Assembly: GCA_910587245.1 (NCBI GenBank)
Contig: CAJULX010000001.1
Coordinates: 56,371 to 120,370, forward strand
Direction: 5' to 3'
Length of the DNA stretch: 64,000 bases
DNA from: Candidatus Gastranaerophilales bacterium
GTDB lineage: Bacteria; Cyanobacteriota; Vampirovibrionia; Gastranaerophilales; Gastranaerophilaceae
Program-made: the position numbers and the translations under genes
Part shown: piece after piece, positions 43,237-52,066 of the stretch
How positions within the stretch are numbered: the first letter of the stretch is position 1
How the letters are laid out: every line of letters begins with the position of its first letter
The notes under the pieces: generated by a model
The model's input: the letters and a program-made list of their open reading frames with translations, nothing else
Told to the model about the DNA's origin: nothing
Databases searched by the model: none

Positions 43237-45345
43237 ATGAGTGAAAAATATTTGCCTTTATTTAGAAAGTACCGTCCTCAGAGTTTTAAAGACGTTGTAG
43301 GGCAAGAAAGCCTCACAAAGGCACTTTCAAATGCTATTGAATTAAACAAAATCGCTAATGCTTATCTTTTTGCAGGCCCCAGAGGAACGGGAAAAACCTC
43401 TACGGCAAGGATTTTTGCAAAATCTTTAAACTGTGTAAACGGGCCCACACTGGAACCTTGCCAGACATGCCCGAGCTGTCTTGACATTACAAATGCTTCA
43501 GGGCTTGATGTAATTGAAATAGACGCGGCAACAAACAGAGGGATTGATGATGCAAAGGAATTGATAGCGCAGGCACAGTATGCTCCCATGAACGGCAAAT
43601 ACAAAATATTTATTATAGATGAAGTTCATATGCTTTCAAATGAGGCATTTAATGCACTTTTGAAAACTTTTGAAGAGCCGCCCCAAAACGTTATTTTTAT
43701 TCTTGCTACAACAGAACCGCACAAGGTTATTGAAACTATTGTATCAAGATGTCAGAGGTTTGATTTAAGACGTATTACAACGGATGATATTACAAAACGC
43801 TTAAGAGAAATTGCAGATTTAGAAAATATAAAAATTACCGATGATGCTTTATATACCATAGCTAAAAACGTATCGGGCGGGTTAAGGGATTCACTCGCGC
43901 TTCTTGATCAGGTTAGTATTTTGGGCGCTAAAGAGGAAATTACAAAAGAAGTTATCGAAAATCTTTTGGGGAAGATGACTTTTGATGTTAGCATTAAATT
44001 TTTAGAGAAGATTTTATCAAAAAATGCAAATGAGGCTGTTTCGTATATTGATGAAATTTACAATAAGGGCTTGGAGCCGAAGAATTTCTGCGAGAATTTT
44101 ATTGAATTTTTGAGAAATTTAATTTTTACGCTTTCATCCGATGATGATAAAAACAGTTTAAAATTTACAAATTTCAACGCTTGCGATATTGAAAAAATAA
44201 AAAGCTTAAACCTTGATAGTGTGCAGGTTTTCAGGATTTTAAACAAAGTTATCGAATATTATAAAGAAATAAGGTTTACAACAAATCCGTATCTTTGGGC
44301 AGAGCTTATGATTATTAATCTCTGCAAGATGGATGAAGCACAAGTGCAAGCTGCACCGCAGGTTTCAAGCATTAAAAATGTTCAGAATATTCAGACCGTA
44401 CAAAATGCAGTGCCCTTAAAACCTCAAAAACAGGAAGAAAAGCCGCAAATGCCCTCTGCTAAACAGCAAGAAGTACAGGTTGAAGCTAAAGAACCCGTGC
44501 AGAGTGTTGTAAAAGAAACTTTAAAAGAAATTGATATTCCTGAAAATGAAATTATAAAAGAACAGCCGAAAAATAATGAGCCCGAGCATTTGATGGAATA
44601 TAAAGAAAATTTATATGAAGAGAAACCCGTCTCTTGTAAAACTGAAATGCAGGCTTCCGTTGAAATGCCTGATTTACCGAAAGTTCCCGGGGTGGATGAT
44701 GTTTCTTCAGTGCAAAATGTTCCTAATACTGATGCTGCGGTTGAAACTTCAAAACAGCAAGTTCAAAGCGGAAATGACAGCGGCGAAACTAATCCTGCCG
44801 AGGCATGGGCAAGTGTTTTGAATGTTATAGAATCTATTCCTGCAAAATTTTTCTTTTCGGGGGTTGGTAAGCTTGTCGGTATTAAAGATAAGAGGGTGAT
44901 TCTCGGGTTTGTAAATGAAAATGTTATAAATCAGGCAAAATCGGAATCAAAATTTAAACACCTTGATAAAGCTATAAAAAGCGCGCTCGGTGCGGATTAT
45001 TCATCCGAATTTATTCTTATGACGCCTGATATAAAGCCGATTGATGTTAAATTGAAAGCAAAAATTCAATCACCCCAGCCCGTGCGCAGTTATCAAAGCA
45101 CCCCTTCCGTATCAAAACCTGCTGTTTCATCTACTGTTGACAGTGTGGCTTCAAAAGAAGATCTGGAAAAAGAATTTTTAATGGATATGGCTCCGCCAAA
45201 GGCTGAAAATATTCAAGAAAATAATATTATGCAGGAAAGCACTAAAGCGCCTTCGGATGCGGAATCCAAAACAGTTTCCAATACCCATTACGGCAAGAAA
45301 ACACAGGAAATGCTTGAAGCTTTTAACGGTAAAGTGATTGAATAG
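43237..45345 (+). CDS. dnaX: DNA polymerase III subunit tau/gamma
   Basis: 702 residues of the clamp-loader ATPase. Walker A GPRGTGKTSTAR (about 47), a zinc site (CVNGPTLEPCQTCPSC), DEVHMLSNEAFNALLKTFEEPP with Walker B and SRC region (SRCQRFDLRR) are all in the first 230 residues. The linker from about 370 to 510 is Gln/Pro/Glu-rich and low complexity; the last 190 residues probably bind polymerase alpha. No clear slippery A-run for a gamma frameshift was noticed. Essential gene; no Shine-Dalgarno and a -10 box just before the ATG. Confidence 0.96.
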   Translation: MSEKYLPLFRKYRPQSFKDVVGQESLTKALSNAIELNKIANAYLFAGPRGTGKTSTARIFAKSLNCVNGPTLEPCQTCPSCLDITNASGLDVIEIDAATNRGIDDAKELIAQAQYAPMNGKYKIFIIDEVHMLSNEAFNALLKTFEEPPQNVIFILATTEPHKVIETIVSRCQRFDLRRITTDDITKRLREIADLENIKITDDALYTIAKNVSGGLRDSLALLDQVSILGAKEEITKEVIENLLGKMTFDVSIKFLEKILSKNANEAVSYIDEIYNKGLEPKNFCENFIEFLRNLIFTLSSDDDKNSLKFTNFNACDIEKIKSLNLDSVQVFRILNKVIEYYKEIRFTTNPYLWAELMIINLCKMDEAQVQAAPQVSSIKNVQNIQTVQNAVPLKPQKQEEKPQMPSAKQQEVQVEAKEPVQSVVKETLKEIDIPENEIIKEQPKNNEPEHLMEYKENLYEEKPVSCKTEMQASVEMPDLPKVPGVDDVSSVQNVPNTDAAVETSKQQVQSGNDSGETNPAEAWASVLNVIESIPAKFFFSGVGKLVGIKDKRVILGFVNENVINQAKSESKFKHLDKAIKSALGADYSSEFILMTPDIKPIDVKLKAKIQSPQPVRSYQSTPSVSKPAVSSTVDSVASKEDLEKEFLMDMAPPKAENIQENNIMQESTKAPSDAESKTVSNTHYGKKTQEMLEAFNGKVIE

Positions 45346-45458
45346 TGTAAGCGTAAAAAAGCGGGCTTTTAAATATTAAGCCGTTTGTTACACCATGCTT
45401 GATGTTAAAATTTGTTTTTTGTATCATTATTTTAAGGGTCATTTAAAAGAAAGAAATT

Positions 45459-46145
45459 ATGGCTAAAACTTTTACAGAAACAAAAACACATGAGGTAACG
45501 GTCGACGTTGTTATTTTAACTATCGTTCATAATACCCTAAAAGTGCTTTTGTTAAAAAGAGCCAATGAACCCTTTAGGGGGCGCTGGGCAATCCCCGGAG
45601 GTTTTATCAGATTATCCGAAAACCTTGACGATGCGGCGCTTCGTGTTTTAAAAGAAAAAACAAATGTTCAAAACATTTATTTAGAACAGCTTTACACATT
45701 CGGTGACCCGCTTCGTTATCCTAATACAAGGGTTATTACCTGTGCATATTTTGCACTTCTTCGTGCCGAGGATATTGATGTTAAAATTATGGATGAATCT
45801 GTTGCGGAAATCGGCTGGCACTCCGTTGAAGATTTGCCGCCTCTGGCGTTTGACCATAAAGAAATTATCGAATATTCACTGAAAAGAACACGTGAGAGAT
45901 TGGAATTATGCCCCGTTGCATTCCAGCTTCTGCCTAAGAAATTTACTTTAACGGAATTACAAAAATCTTACGAACTGATTTTGAAAAAAGATTTGGATAA
46001 AAGAAATTTCAGAAAGAAAATGCTTTCAACAAATATGCTGATTGATTTGAATGAATACTCAAAAACAGGTTCAAAACGCCCCGCTGCTTTATATTCATTT
46101 GATACAATTACGCTTGATTCAAAAAGAGGACATTTCTTTTCTTAG
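45459..46145 (+). CDS. Nudix-domain protein with winged-helix C-terminus (NrtR-like)
   Basis: 228 residues. The N-terminal Nudix domain (10-145) has WAIPGGFIRLSENLDDAALRVLKEKT: the Nudix box is degenerate (R-V-L-K-E-K in place of R-E-U-x-E-E), so catalysis is doubtful. The C-terminal 80 residues (FTLTELQKSYELILKKDLDKRNFRKKM) form the winged helix of NrtR-type regulators, which sense ADP-ribose and control NAD metabolism. No NAD gene is adjacent, so the regulon is unknown. Its stop overlaps the stop of the convergent XRE gene by 4 nt. Confidence 0.88.
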   Translation: MAKTFTETKTHEVTVDVVILTIVHNTLKVLLLKRANEPFRGRWAIPGGFIRLSENLDDAALRVLKEKTNVQNIYLEQLYTFGDPLRYPNTRVITCAYFALLRAEDIDVKIMDESVAEIGWHSVEDLPPLAFDHKEIIEYSLKRTRERLELCPVAFQLLPKKFTLTELQKSYELILKKDLDKRNFRKKMLSTNMLIDLNEYSKTGSKRPAALYSFDTITLDSKRGHFFS

Positions 46146-46492
46146 ATTTTGCTGTTGTCATTCATCAGCTTTTGAGCCAGCTTTAAAATATCATAGTAAT
46201 TTTGCAGCTCGGTATCATTTTTAGATGTGCTTAAAATTTTCAGTGATTTCTGGAATATAGGGTTATCTGCTATAGGGTTTTTCTTTGAGATACTGTCCAT
46301 ATCCTGCAGATTAAAGCAAAGCACCTCGGATAATTTTTTTAAAGTTATATAGGTTGGAAGATGTATGCCGTTTTCAATTTTAGATAAGTGTTTATCGTCA
46401 ATATCGGCAAGTTCTGCAAGATATTGCTGTGTATAACCGAATGACTTTCTTAATTCTCTGATTTTTTTACCTAGTTTATTTTCTGCGTTCAT
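46142..46492 (-). CDS. XRE-family transcriptional regulator
   Basis: 116 residues with a Cro/C1-type helix-turn-helix (IRELRKSFGYTQQYLAELADIDDKHLSKIENG) and a helical C-terminal tail of about 45 residues. AAAGG lies 5 nt before the ATG. It is divergent from the TM2-domain gene, with about 165 bp between starts, and convergent with the NrtR-like gene. Target unknown; the divergent gene is the nearest candidate. Confidence 0.88.
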   Translation of the reverse strand: MNAENKLGKKIRELRKSFGYTQQYLAELADIDDKHLSKIENGIHLPTYITLKKLSEVLCFNLQDMDSISKKNPIADNPIFQKSLKILSTSKNDTELQNYYDILKLAQKLMNDNSKI

Positions 46493-46657
46493 AACAACCT
46501 TTTCTTTTTAATTTTCTGCAAAATACGCGGTGTCATACACTGCAAACTTAACTAGATAAATAAATTAACAATTTGTAAAACTTAACAACTTTTAGCATTT
46601 TTATGTTATGATTTACACAGAAAAAAGCTGGTTTTATCAACCATGAAGGAGAAAAAT

Positions 46658-47056
46658 ATGAGTAAAATTATTAAAATTGACGGAAACACAGTATTTATCG
46701 GAACTGACAACGGTCAGATTGTTGAAGCGAAAAAAGAAGATTGCGGCGGATTTATGCCTACGGTCGGCGATGAAGTTATTACATACACAACAGGGGACAA
46801 GGTAATTGTTACTAAAACAGGTTATCAAATGTCTTCCGACAGCTATAACGGAGATAATCCGCATGTTGTAAACAAAGTTACTTACGGACTTTTGGCAATC
46901 TTTCTCGGGTGGATCGGGGTTCATAAATTCTACGCAGGTTATACTGCGCAGGGTATTTTATATCTTCTGTTCTTTTGGACATGTATACCGTCAATTATAG
47001 CATTTGTTGAAGGTATTGTGGCTATAACTAAAAAAGGTGATTATATAAAAGTATAG
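46658..47056 (+). CDS. TM2-domain membrane protein
   Basis: 132 residues from ATG 46658 (AAGGAG 6 nt upstream; the earlier in-frame ATG at 46643 contains that ribosome site). An N-terminal beta-rich region of about 60 residues (IKIDGNTVFIGTDNGQIVEA, GDEVITYTTGDKVIV) precedes a TM2 domain: LLAIFLGWIGVHKFYAGYTAQGI then a second helix LLFFWTCIPSIIAFVEGI. TM2 proteins are two-helix membrane proteins of unknown function. Monocistronic, ending at a strong terminator. Confidence 0.88.
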   Translation: MSKIIKIDGNTVFIGTDNGQIVEAKKEDCGGFMPTVGDEVITYTTGDKVIVTKTGYQMSSDSYNGDNPHVVNKVTYGLLAIFLGWIGVHKFYAGYTAQGILYLLFFWTCIPSIIAFVEGIVAITKKGDYIKV

Positions 47057-47073
47057 ATTTATTCAAAATATAT

Positions 47074-47113
47074 AAAGTAAAAAGACGGTCGTTGCAGGCT
47101 GTCTTTTTACTTT
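47074..47113. terminator. Bidirectional intrinsic terminator
   Basis: A perfect 13-bp stem (AAAGTAAAAAGAC and its complement) around a 14-nt loop, with T-rich arms on both strands; it serves the convergent TM2 and response-regulator genes. Confidence 0.9.
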
Positions 47114-47124
47114 GTTTTGATTTT

Positions 47125-48429
47125 TCAGATTAATTTTTTTACCCAATCCGTAAGTGTATTTATATCATAGGGTTTTGGAAGATAGACATCCGCACCGTTT
47201 GAAAAAATATTTTTTTTATCCTGTACCGTGGTTGAAAAAATAATTTTTGGACATTCTATACCTTTTTGATTAAGATTTTCACAGAGCGCATTTAAAATAT
47301 TCAGCCCCTGTTTTTTTTCCTTTGTGCCGTAGTCTAAAATTAAAACATCAGGCAGAAAATCAAAATATTCATTTAAAAAATTATCATAATTTTGACAAGC
47401 TTTAATTGAATATCCCTGCAATTCAAGATTTACATTTAAAAGGCAGCTTAAAGACTCATCGGGCTCCATTATCATAACCTTATTTTTCGGATTAACTTTT
47501 GCTACTTCCCCGTAAAGCTTGGGTCTGTCTATAATATAGCAGGATTCTTTAGAATTTTTGCAAAGTTTTAATGTATTAAATAAAAGGTTTAAAAGCTGTT
47601 TTTCGTTTTCAAATCTGCCTTCTTGAATGTCTGCTATAGCTATATCAAGCTTCATAAGGGGAATTTTCTTTTCTTCAATAGTTTCTGTTGAATAGAGCAT
47701 AAAATTATTTTTATAATCAAATTCCGAATAAAAACGCTCTAAAATGCCGTCAAATGCAAAAGTTAAAAATTTGGCTATTTTTTCCGCTTTGATATTTTGT
47801 GTCATTAAAAGAAAATCTTTTATTGAATAATGCCCTGTTGTATCTTCTTTTTGAAGAGTTGAATTTATAATGGCGGCAAGGGTTTGCAGCACTTTTTCAC
47901 AGGCGATTTCACCGTAAATTTCTTTATAAAAATTAATTCCTGAAATACTTATAAGCATAGCGGATTTTTCTTTTGCACCGTTTTTAATCTGTCTTTTTAA
48001 AGCTTTTAGGGTGATTTTATTGTCAATAAAATTTGTAACGGGGTTAATTGAATTTTCAAGATAACGCCTTATATGAGCATTTATTCTTGCCTGAAATTCT
48101 TTAGGCTGGATTGATTCATCAAGAAAGTCATCCGCTCCTGCTTCAAGTGCGTTTAATTTATCATCCATTGCATCGGATTTTGAAATTGCAATGATAACCG
48201 GTCTGTAATTATATGTTAAAATGCGGATTTTTCTTATAAAATCCGATAAATTATCATCAATTGTATCTGAAATTATAATCATTTCAGGTTCATTATTTTT
48301 AATTGCAAAAATTGCTTCATCCAGCCTTGAAAAAATTGAGGCGCTGCAATTTAAGGTTTCAATAAGTTTTTTGTGTTTAATCGATAACTCTTTTCTTGCG
48401 GATATGATAAAAATTTCCGGGTTATACAT
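47125..48429 (-). CDS. REC-degenerate GGDEF-REC response regulator
   Basis: 434 residues. The N-terminal receiver domain (1-120) has a poorly conserved phospho-site (IIISDTIDDN) and the KPxE-like QPKEF end. The middle (130-290) has a GGDEF-like fold without the GGDEF signature (TGHYSIKDFLLM at that position), so is not a cyclase. The C-terminal receiver (about 318-434) is better: PDVLILDYGTKEK with the acceptor Asp and YLPKPYD with the conserved Lys. It starts within the 3' end of the histidine kinase gene (8-nt overlap), its probable partner. The output is likely protein-protein, since no DNA-binding domain exists. Confidence 0.85.
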   Translation of the reverse strand: MYNPEIFIISARKELSIKHKKLIETLNCSASIFSRLDEAIFAIKNNEPEMIIISDTIDDNLSDFIRKIRILTYNYRPVIIAISKSDAMDDKLNALEAGADDFLDESIQPKEFQARINAHIRRYLENSINPVTNFIDNKITLKALKRQIKNGAKEKSAMLISISGINFYKEIYGEIACEKVLQTLAAIINSTLQKEDTTGHYSIKDFLLMTQNIKAEKIAKFLTFAFDGILERFYSEFDYKNNFMLYSTETIEEKKIPLMKLDIAIADIQEGRFENEKQLLNLLFNTLKLCKNSKESCYIIDRPKLYGEVAKVNPKNKVMIMEPDESLSCLLNVNLELQGYSIKACQNYDNFLNEYFDFLPDVLILDYGTKEKKQGLNILNALCENLNQKGIECPKIIFSTTVQDKKNIFSNGADVYLPKPYDINTLTDWVKKLI

Positions 48430-49156
48430 TTTTGCCTCCCGTTTCTTTTATCTTTTTTGTCATTGTTTCAAAATCAAAAACGGGAATATATATTAAAAAT
48501 TCGGTAAAATTTTCTTCAACGGATGAATTTATTTCAATTTTTCCGTTCATTTTTTCAATTAAATTTTTTGCGATATAAAGCCCGAGTCCGCTTCCCTGTG
48601 TTGAAGATGTTAAATAATTATCAACTCTGTAAAATTTTTCGAAGACTTTATTTGTTTCGTCTTTTGATATACTTGAACCGTAATTTTTCACGGAAACTAC
48701 GTTATAATCACATTTTGTTTCCGTTTTTATTTCAATATTATTTTCTTCTTTAGAATATTTGCAGGCATTTTCAACTATATTTAAAATTACCTGTTCCAGC
48801 TTATCTTTATCTGCTATTGAATTTTGAATTTTCCCTGTTTTAATTATGAAATTTTTATTTTTATAATTAATTTTCACAATTTCAATAACATTATTTATAA
48901 GGGCAGACAGATTGATTTCTTTTAAAACAATTTCAACCTCATCTTCAGCTTTGGCAACGTTTAAAACATTTTCAACAAGGTTTATTAATCTATCCGATTG
49001 TTCTTTTATTATGTTTAAAAATTTCTTTTTTGAATTATCATCAAGGGCATCCCAGTTATCAAGGATAGTTTTTGAAAATCCTTTAATACTTGTTAAAGGG
49101 GTTCTTATTTCGTGCGAAAGTGTTGATATAAATTCATCTTTAATCTTGTTTTGCAT
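48422..49156 (-). CDS. Histidine kinase core without sensor domain
   Basis: 244 residues consisting only of the dimerisation/phosphoacceptor domain (FISTLSHEIRTPLTSIKGFS, His near 15) and the HATPase domain (N box IVENACKYSKEENN, G boxes GSGLGLYIAKNLIEKMNG). There is no membrane helix, PAS or HAMP. The protein opens with NKIKDEF, which in longer kinases follows a sensor/linker, so it looks like a kinase whose input part has been lost or is supplied by another protein. Its ATG is 2 bp after the ORF6N-domain gene stop, so both are co-translated; the response regulator follows with an 8-nt overlap. Confidence 0.9.
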   Translation of the reverse strand: MQNKIKDEFISTLSHEIRTPLTSIKGFSKTILDNWDALDDNSKKKFLNIIKEQSDRLINLVENVLNVAKAEDEVEIVLKEINLSALINNVIEIVKINYKNKNFIIKTGKIQNSIADKDKLEQVILNIVENACKYSKEENNIEIKTETKCDYNVVSVKNYGSSISKDETNKVFEKFYRVDNYLTSSTQGSGLGLYIAKNLIEKMNGKIEINSSVEENFTEFLIYIPVFDFETMTKKIKETGGKNV

Positions 49157-49158
49157 AA

Positions 49159-49680
49159 TTATTCTGCCCTGAAACCTATTTTATTCGGTTTGGTTCTGTC
49201 CATCAAAAGAGTTAAAATTTTATTAATTTCTTTTAAGTCTGCTTCATTTTCTTTATTATGCTGTATGAAATACTGTTCAAGCTCTGTTAATCTTGCAGAA
49301 AGTTCTTTATTTTCAATTGCAAACTGACGGAGTGCGATAAAAGCGCGCACTACCTGGATATTTGTTTCTATTGCTTTTTCACTGTTTAAAATGCTTGATA
49401 ACATTGTAACACCGTGTTCCGTAAAGGCATACGAGTTTGTTGAACTAAACTTTAAGTTTTTGAGGTGGTCACAATTTGTGACCAGTTCATTTTGTTCCTT
49501 ATCTGTCAATTGGAACATAAAATCAACGGGAAAACGTATAATATTACGTTTTACGGCTTGATTAAGTTTTTTTGTGGAAACACCGTATAATTCTGCTAAA
49601 TCACGGTCAATCATAACCCGTTTGTTTCTTATTGTAAAAATTCTTTCTTTTAAAATATCCAGCGGCACAAGTTTATTCAT
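49159..49680 (-). CDS. ORF6N-domain DNA-binding protein
   Basis: 173 residues from the ATG at 49680 (the longer TTG reading would start inside the -10 region). The ORF6N domain (about 1-110) shows IFTIRNKRVMIDRDLAELYGV, FPVDFMFQLTDKE and SYAFTEHGVTMLSSIL. A C-terminal coiled coil (115-160) follows. ORF6N domains come from phage antirepressor-type proteins (KilA-N group) and often sit in mobile or defence loci. A 16-nt palindromic sequence (core TCACAATTTGTGA) lies both upstream of the promoter and inside this coding region, pointing to autoregulation. The gene leads an operon with a sensor-less kinase and a response regulator. Confidence 0.9.
   Translation of the reverse strand: MNKLVPLDILKERIFTIRNKRVMIDRDLAELYGVSTKKLNQAVKRNIIRFPVDFMFQLTDKEQNELVTNCDHLKNLKFSSTNSYAFTEHGVTMLSSILNSEKAIETNIQVVRAFIALRQFAIENKELSARLTELEQYFIQHNKENEADLKEINKILTLLMDRTKPNKIGFRAE
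49466..49484. promoter_or_regulatory. Palindromic operator-like site inside the ORF6N gene
   Basis: A perfect 19-nt palindrome with 9-nt arms (TGGTCACAA-T-TTGTGACCA) within codons for LVTNCDH. The sequence TCACAATTTGTGACCA recurs at 49720-49735 upstream of the gene. Confidence 0.7.
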
Positions 49681-49686
49681 TTCAAA

Positions 49687-49737
49687 ATTATACAATAGAT
49701 TGTTCGATTTTTAAACTAATCACAATTTGTGACCACC
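49687..49737 (-). promoter_or_regulatory. ORF6N promoter with upstream palindromic operator
   Basis: Minus-strand TATAAT (49687-49692) ends 6 nt before the ATG at 49680. The palindrome TCACAATTTGTGA (49720-49732) lies around position -46 relative to the predicted start, followed by the same CCA as in the internal copy. No Shine-Dalgarno is seen. Confidence 0.65.
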
Positions 49738-49751
49738 TTAAAAATTAAGCT

Positions 49752-50117
49752 TTAAATATCCATATTCTCTTTTACTATTTCAAACATTTCATTAAGTCTT
49801 TGTCTGTCGGTTAAATAAAAATATCCTGTTATGCATTCAAAAGCTGTAGCGTATCTGTGGATATCGGGTTTATTTTTTTTATTTACGGTTAAAGGCAGAT
49901 TTCTTGCGCGGCGGAAAATTTCCTTTTCTTCATCGTTTAAAAAATTTTCAAAGATAATTTCAGCCATTTTTGCTTGAAAATCAGCACATACAAAAGCCGT
50001 TGTATTTTTGTGCATACAGTTTAGGGATTTTGTTTTGAATACAATATTTTCTCTTACAAATACTTCATAAACCGCATCGCCAAGGTGTGTATATCTTTTT
50101 AAATCAAAGCTTTCCAT
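49752..50117 (-). CDS. mrnC: Mini-ribonuclease III
   Basis: 121 residues from ATG 50117. An RNase III catalytic domain without a dsRNA-binding domain, which matures 23S rRNA in Firmicutes and relatives. Seen: THLGDAVYEVFVRENI (catalytic Asp/Glu region), KMAEIIFENFLNDEEKEIFRRARN and ATAFECITGYFYLTDRQR with the second acidic motif. TACAAT ends 6 nt before the ATG with no Shine-Dalgarno. It lies upstream of the ORF6N gene, which has its own promoter. Confidence 0.92.
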   Translation of the reverse strand: MESFDLKRYTHLGDAVYEVFVRENIVFKTKSLNCMHKNTTAFVCADFQAKMAEIIFENFLNDEEKEIFRRARNLPLTVNKKNKPDIHRYATAFECITGYFYLTDRQRLNEMFEIVKENMDI

Positions 50118-50240
50118 ATGAAAATTGTAGCATAAATTTTTGTTAACAATTTGTAATATTTTCCTTATAAACATCAATTTTACAGGGAATAAATACTTTA
50201 TTTATGTATAGGGAAGATATTAAGTTATAAAGGGAGTTTT

Positions 50241-51704
50241 ATGACGGGAATTTCCTCAGTAGATTTATCATATACGACGGATGCACTTAAATATATAAAC
50301 GGTGCAGCCGTATGCAAGGATTCCATAGTAAATGATGTTACGGGTGCTTTTGCTTCCGTTCCCTCGAATATGGGCTTTATAGGCGCGTTTTATGCAGGGG
50401 GCGAATTGCTCAAAAAGACCGATAAGGTTGCAACGAGCATATTTACAGGCGAGGCTGCAAAAACCATAACAGGCAAAACAAAATATGTTCGTGCAGGGGT
50501 TAAAGGATTAACTGGAACCACCGGAAATATCTTTAAAACATTGGCAAATAAAGAAATAGGTACTATTGTTACAAGCGGAAAAGGTGTTTCAGGTGCTCTT
50601 GCAAACGGCGAGATGGTAAATCTTGTAAAAGATCTTGCAAAGGCAGGTAAAAGCGAAAGTGAAATTTTAGCCCTGCTTAAAGGTGCAGGGAATAGCGCGG
50701 ATGATGTTATAGGAGCCCTGAAAACGGCAGCGGGACAGGTTGCAAAACCGTCTAAAATTGCCAAATTATGGCAAGGCTTTAAGGGAACAGGAATAGGTAA
50801 ATCCCTTGTTGAATCAAGTCTTTATAAATCAGGAACAAAAAAGGCAGCGAATTTTTTATCCACAACGGCGGTAGGAAAAGCTGTAAGCACAGGTGCAAGC
50901 AAGTTTTCAAACATGTTTAAATCAACAGGCGCCGGCGTTATGATGATGATAGACGGAGCTATGGCTCTGTTTACCGATGTTATACCCGCATTCAGCCAAG
51001 GCGGCGTTAAAGAAGGTGTTAAACAAACTGCAAAATCAGGCGTTAAGGTTGCCGCAGGTGCTGCAGGATGGGCGGTAGGTGCTACAGCGGGTAAAGCCGC
51101 AGGTGCAGCTATAGGCGGTGCAATCGGAGGTGCAATAGGCACAGTATTCCCTGTTGTGGGTAATGTTGTCGGGGCAACCGTCGGCACATGGGTAGGTTCT
51201 TTAATTGGTGATTTTGTTGGAGGTGCAATAGGTTCGGCCGTTGCAGGAAAGGTTGCCGAGAAAGTTGTCGGTGAAGATTATACGGATAAAGTCCAAAACG
51301 AAGCTATAGAGCAGCAGGCAGCACAGATTGCAACAAATGCTTCAAGCATGAATGAATTAAACGGTTATGTATATCAATTAATTCAGGAAGATATGGCGGA
51401 TGACGGTAAACTTACAAAAGACAGTGAAAAAATGCTTGAATATCTTGAATCAGGTGCTGCAAATACTACAAGTCTTGCATATAATTACGGAGTTTCAAAC
51501 AATACAGGCTTAAGCGACCTTGTTGCAAGGGTTCAGGCGGGAGATACGTCCGTTTATACCGTTCCTGATGATATTCTGGAGGCAAGTTCATACGGTATAG
51601 ATGCCCTGACCGCTTCAAGCTATGCAAATAATTATACAAATTTCGGGTATACAAACCCTTATGCTGCAGGAATAAACTCCGAAAACCTTGATTTTTACGG
51701 CTAA
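50241..51704 (+). CDS. Large glycine-zipper protein, lineage-type unknown
   Basis: 487 residues with no signal peptide. The middle (about 270-350) is a long alanine/glycine zipper (AAGAAIGGAIGGAIGTVFPVV, then VGTWVGSLIGDFVGGAIGSAV) able to insert in membranes as a helical hairpin, as in glycine-zipper toxins or channel proteins. The first 230 residues have repeated short Gly/Lys motifs (VAKPSKIAKLWQGFKGTGIGKS); the C-terminus is Tyr/Asn/Ser-rich (SYANNYTNFGYTNPYAAG). AAGGGAG precedes the ATG. No known domain; a secreted effector, envelope protein or shell protein are all possible. Confidence 0.65.
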   Translation: MTGISSVDLSYTTDALKYINGAAVCKDSIVNDVTGAFASVPSNMGFIGAFYAGGELLKKTDKVATSIFTGEAAKTITGKTKYVRAGVKGLTGTTGNIFKTLANKEIGTIVTSGKGVSGALANGEMVNLVKDLAKAGKSESEILALLKGAGNSADDVIGALKTAAGQVAKPSKIAKLWQGFKGTGIGKSLVESSLYKSGTKKAANFLSTTAVGKAVSTGASKFSNMFKSTGAGVMMMIDGAMALFTDVIPAFSQGGVKEGVKQTAKSGVKVAAGAAGWAVGATAGKAAGAAIGGAIGGAIGTVFPVVGNVVGATVGTWVGSLIGDFVGGAIGSAVAGKVAEKVVGEDYTDKVQNEAIEQQAAQIATNASSMNELNGYVYQLIQEDMADDGKLTKDSEKMLEYLESGAANTTSLAYNYGVSNNTGLSDLVARVQAGDTSVYTVPDDILEASSYGIDALTASSYANNYTNFGYTNPYAAGINSENLDFYG

Positions 51705-51705
51705 A

Positions 51706-51921
51706 TCAGGCTATAGTCTGCCCGAGAGAAATTAAATCTTCATATGGTACGCCCGCCTCGGACAGTTCTTCCGCGGTGAGCCCGAAAAGTGTGATTAAAT
51801 TATCGGCTTCCATTCTGCTGTTATTTGAGAGCATGTTAAAAACCTTGCTTACAGCTGTTTCTCTTGTCATAAACAGGCTTGAATTGCTTTTATGAAGTAT
51901 GCGTTTTTTTGCTTTTCCCAT
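51706..51921 (-). CDS. Small unknown protein
   Basis: 71 residues from ATG 51921; an in-frame ATG at 51930 is equally possible and neither has a good ribosome site. Basic N-terminus (GKAKKRILHKSNSS), then helical acidic C-terminus (MEADNLITLFGLTAEELSEAG). The latter resembles short helix-turn-helix or ubiquitin-associated-like bundles, but no family is recognised. Convergent with the glycine-zipper gene, one base apart. Confidence 0.5.
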   Translation of the reverse strand: MGKAKKRILHKSNSSLFMTRETAVSKVFNMLSNNSRMEADNLITLFGLTAEELSEAGVPYEDLISLGQTIA

Positions 51922-52066
51922 ATTTCTCATGGTGCAAAAAAAGATTTTAAAAGTAAATAATTTGTAAGAAAGTGTAAAAGTTTCTACATAAAACTTAAAG
52001 ATTGCTTGAAAATAAGGCAATAAAAAATATTCAGCATATTTATATTGATTGCAGAAGCATTTTAAA

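Noticed and set aside
43237..45345. dnaX internal frameshift producing gamma
   Set aside because: No A-AAA-AAG-type slippery heptamer with a downstream stem was found by eye in the linker region.
45361..45390. Terminator after dnaX
   Set aside because: The GGCTT/AAGCC stem is only 5 bp and followed by three T; too weak to list.
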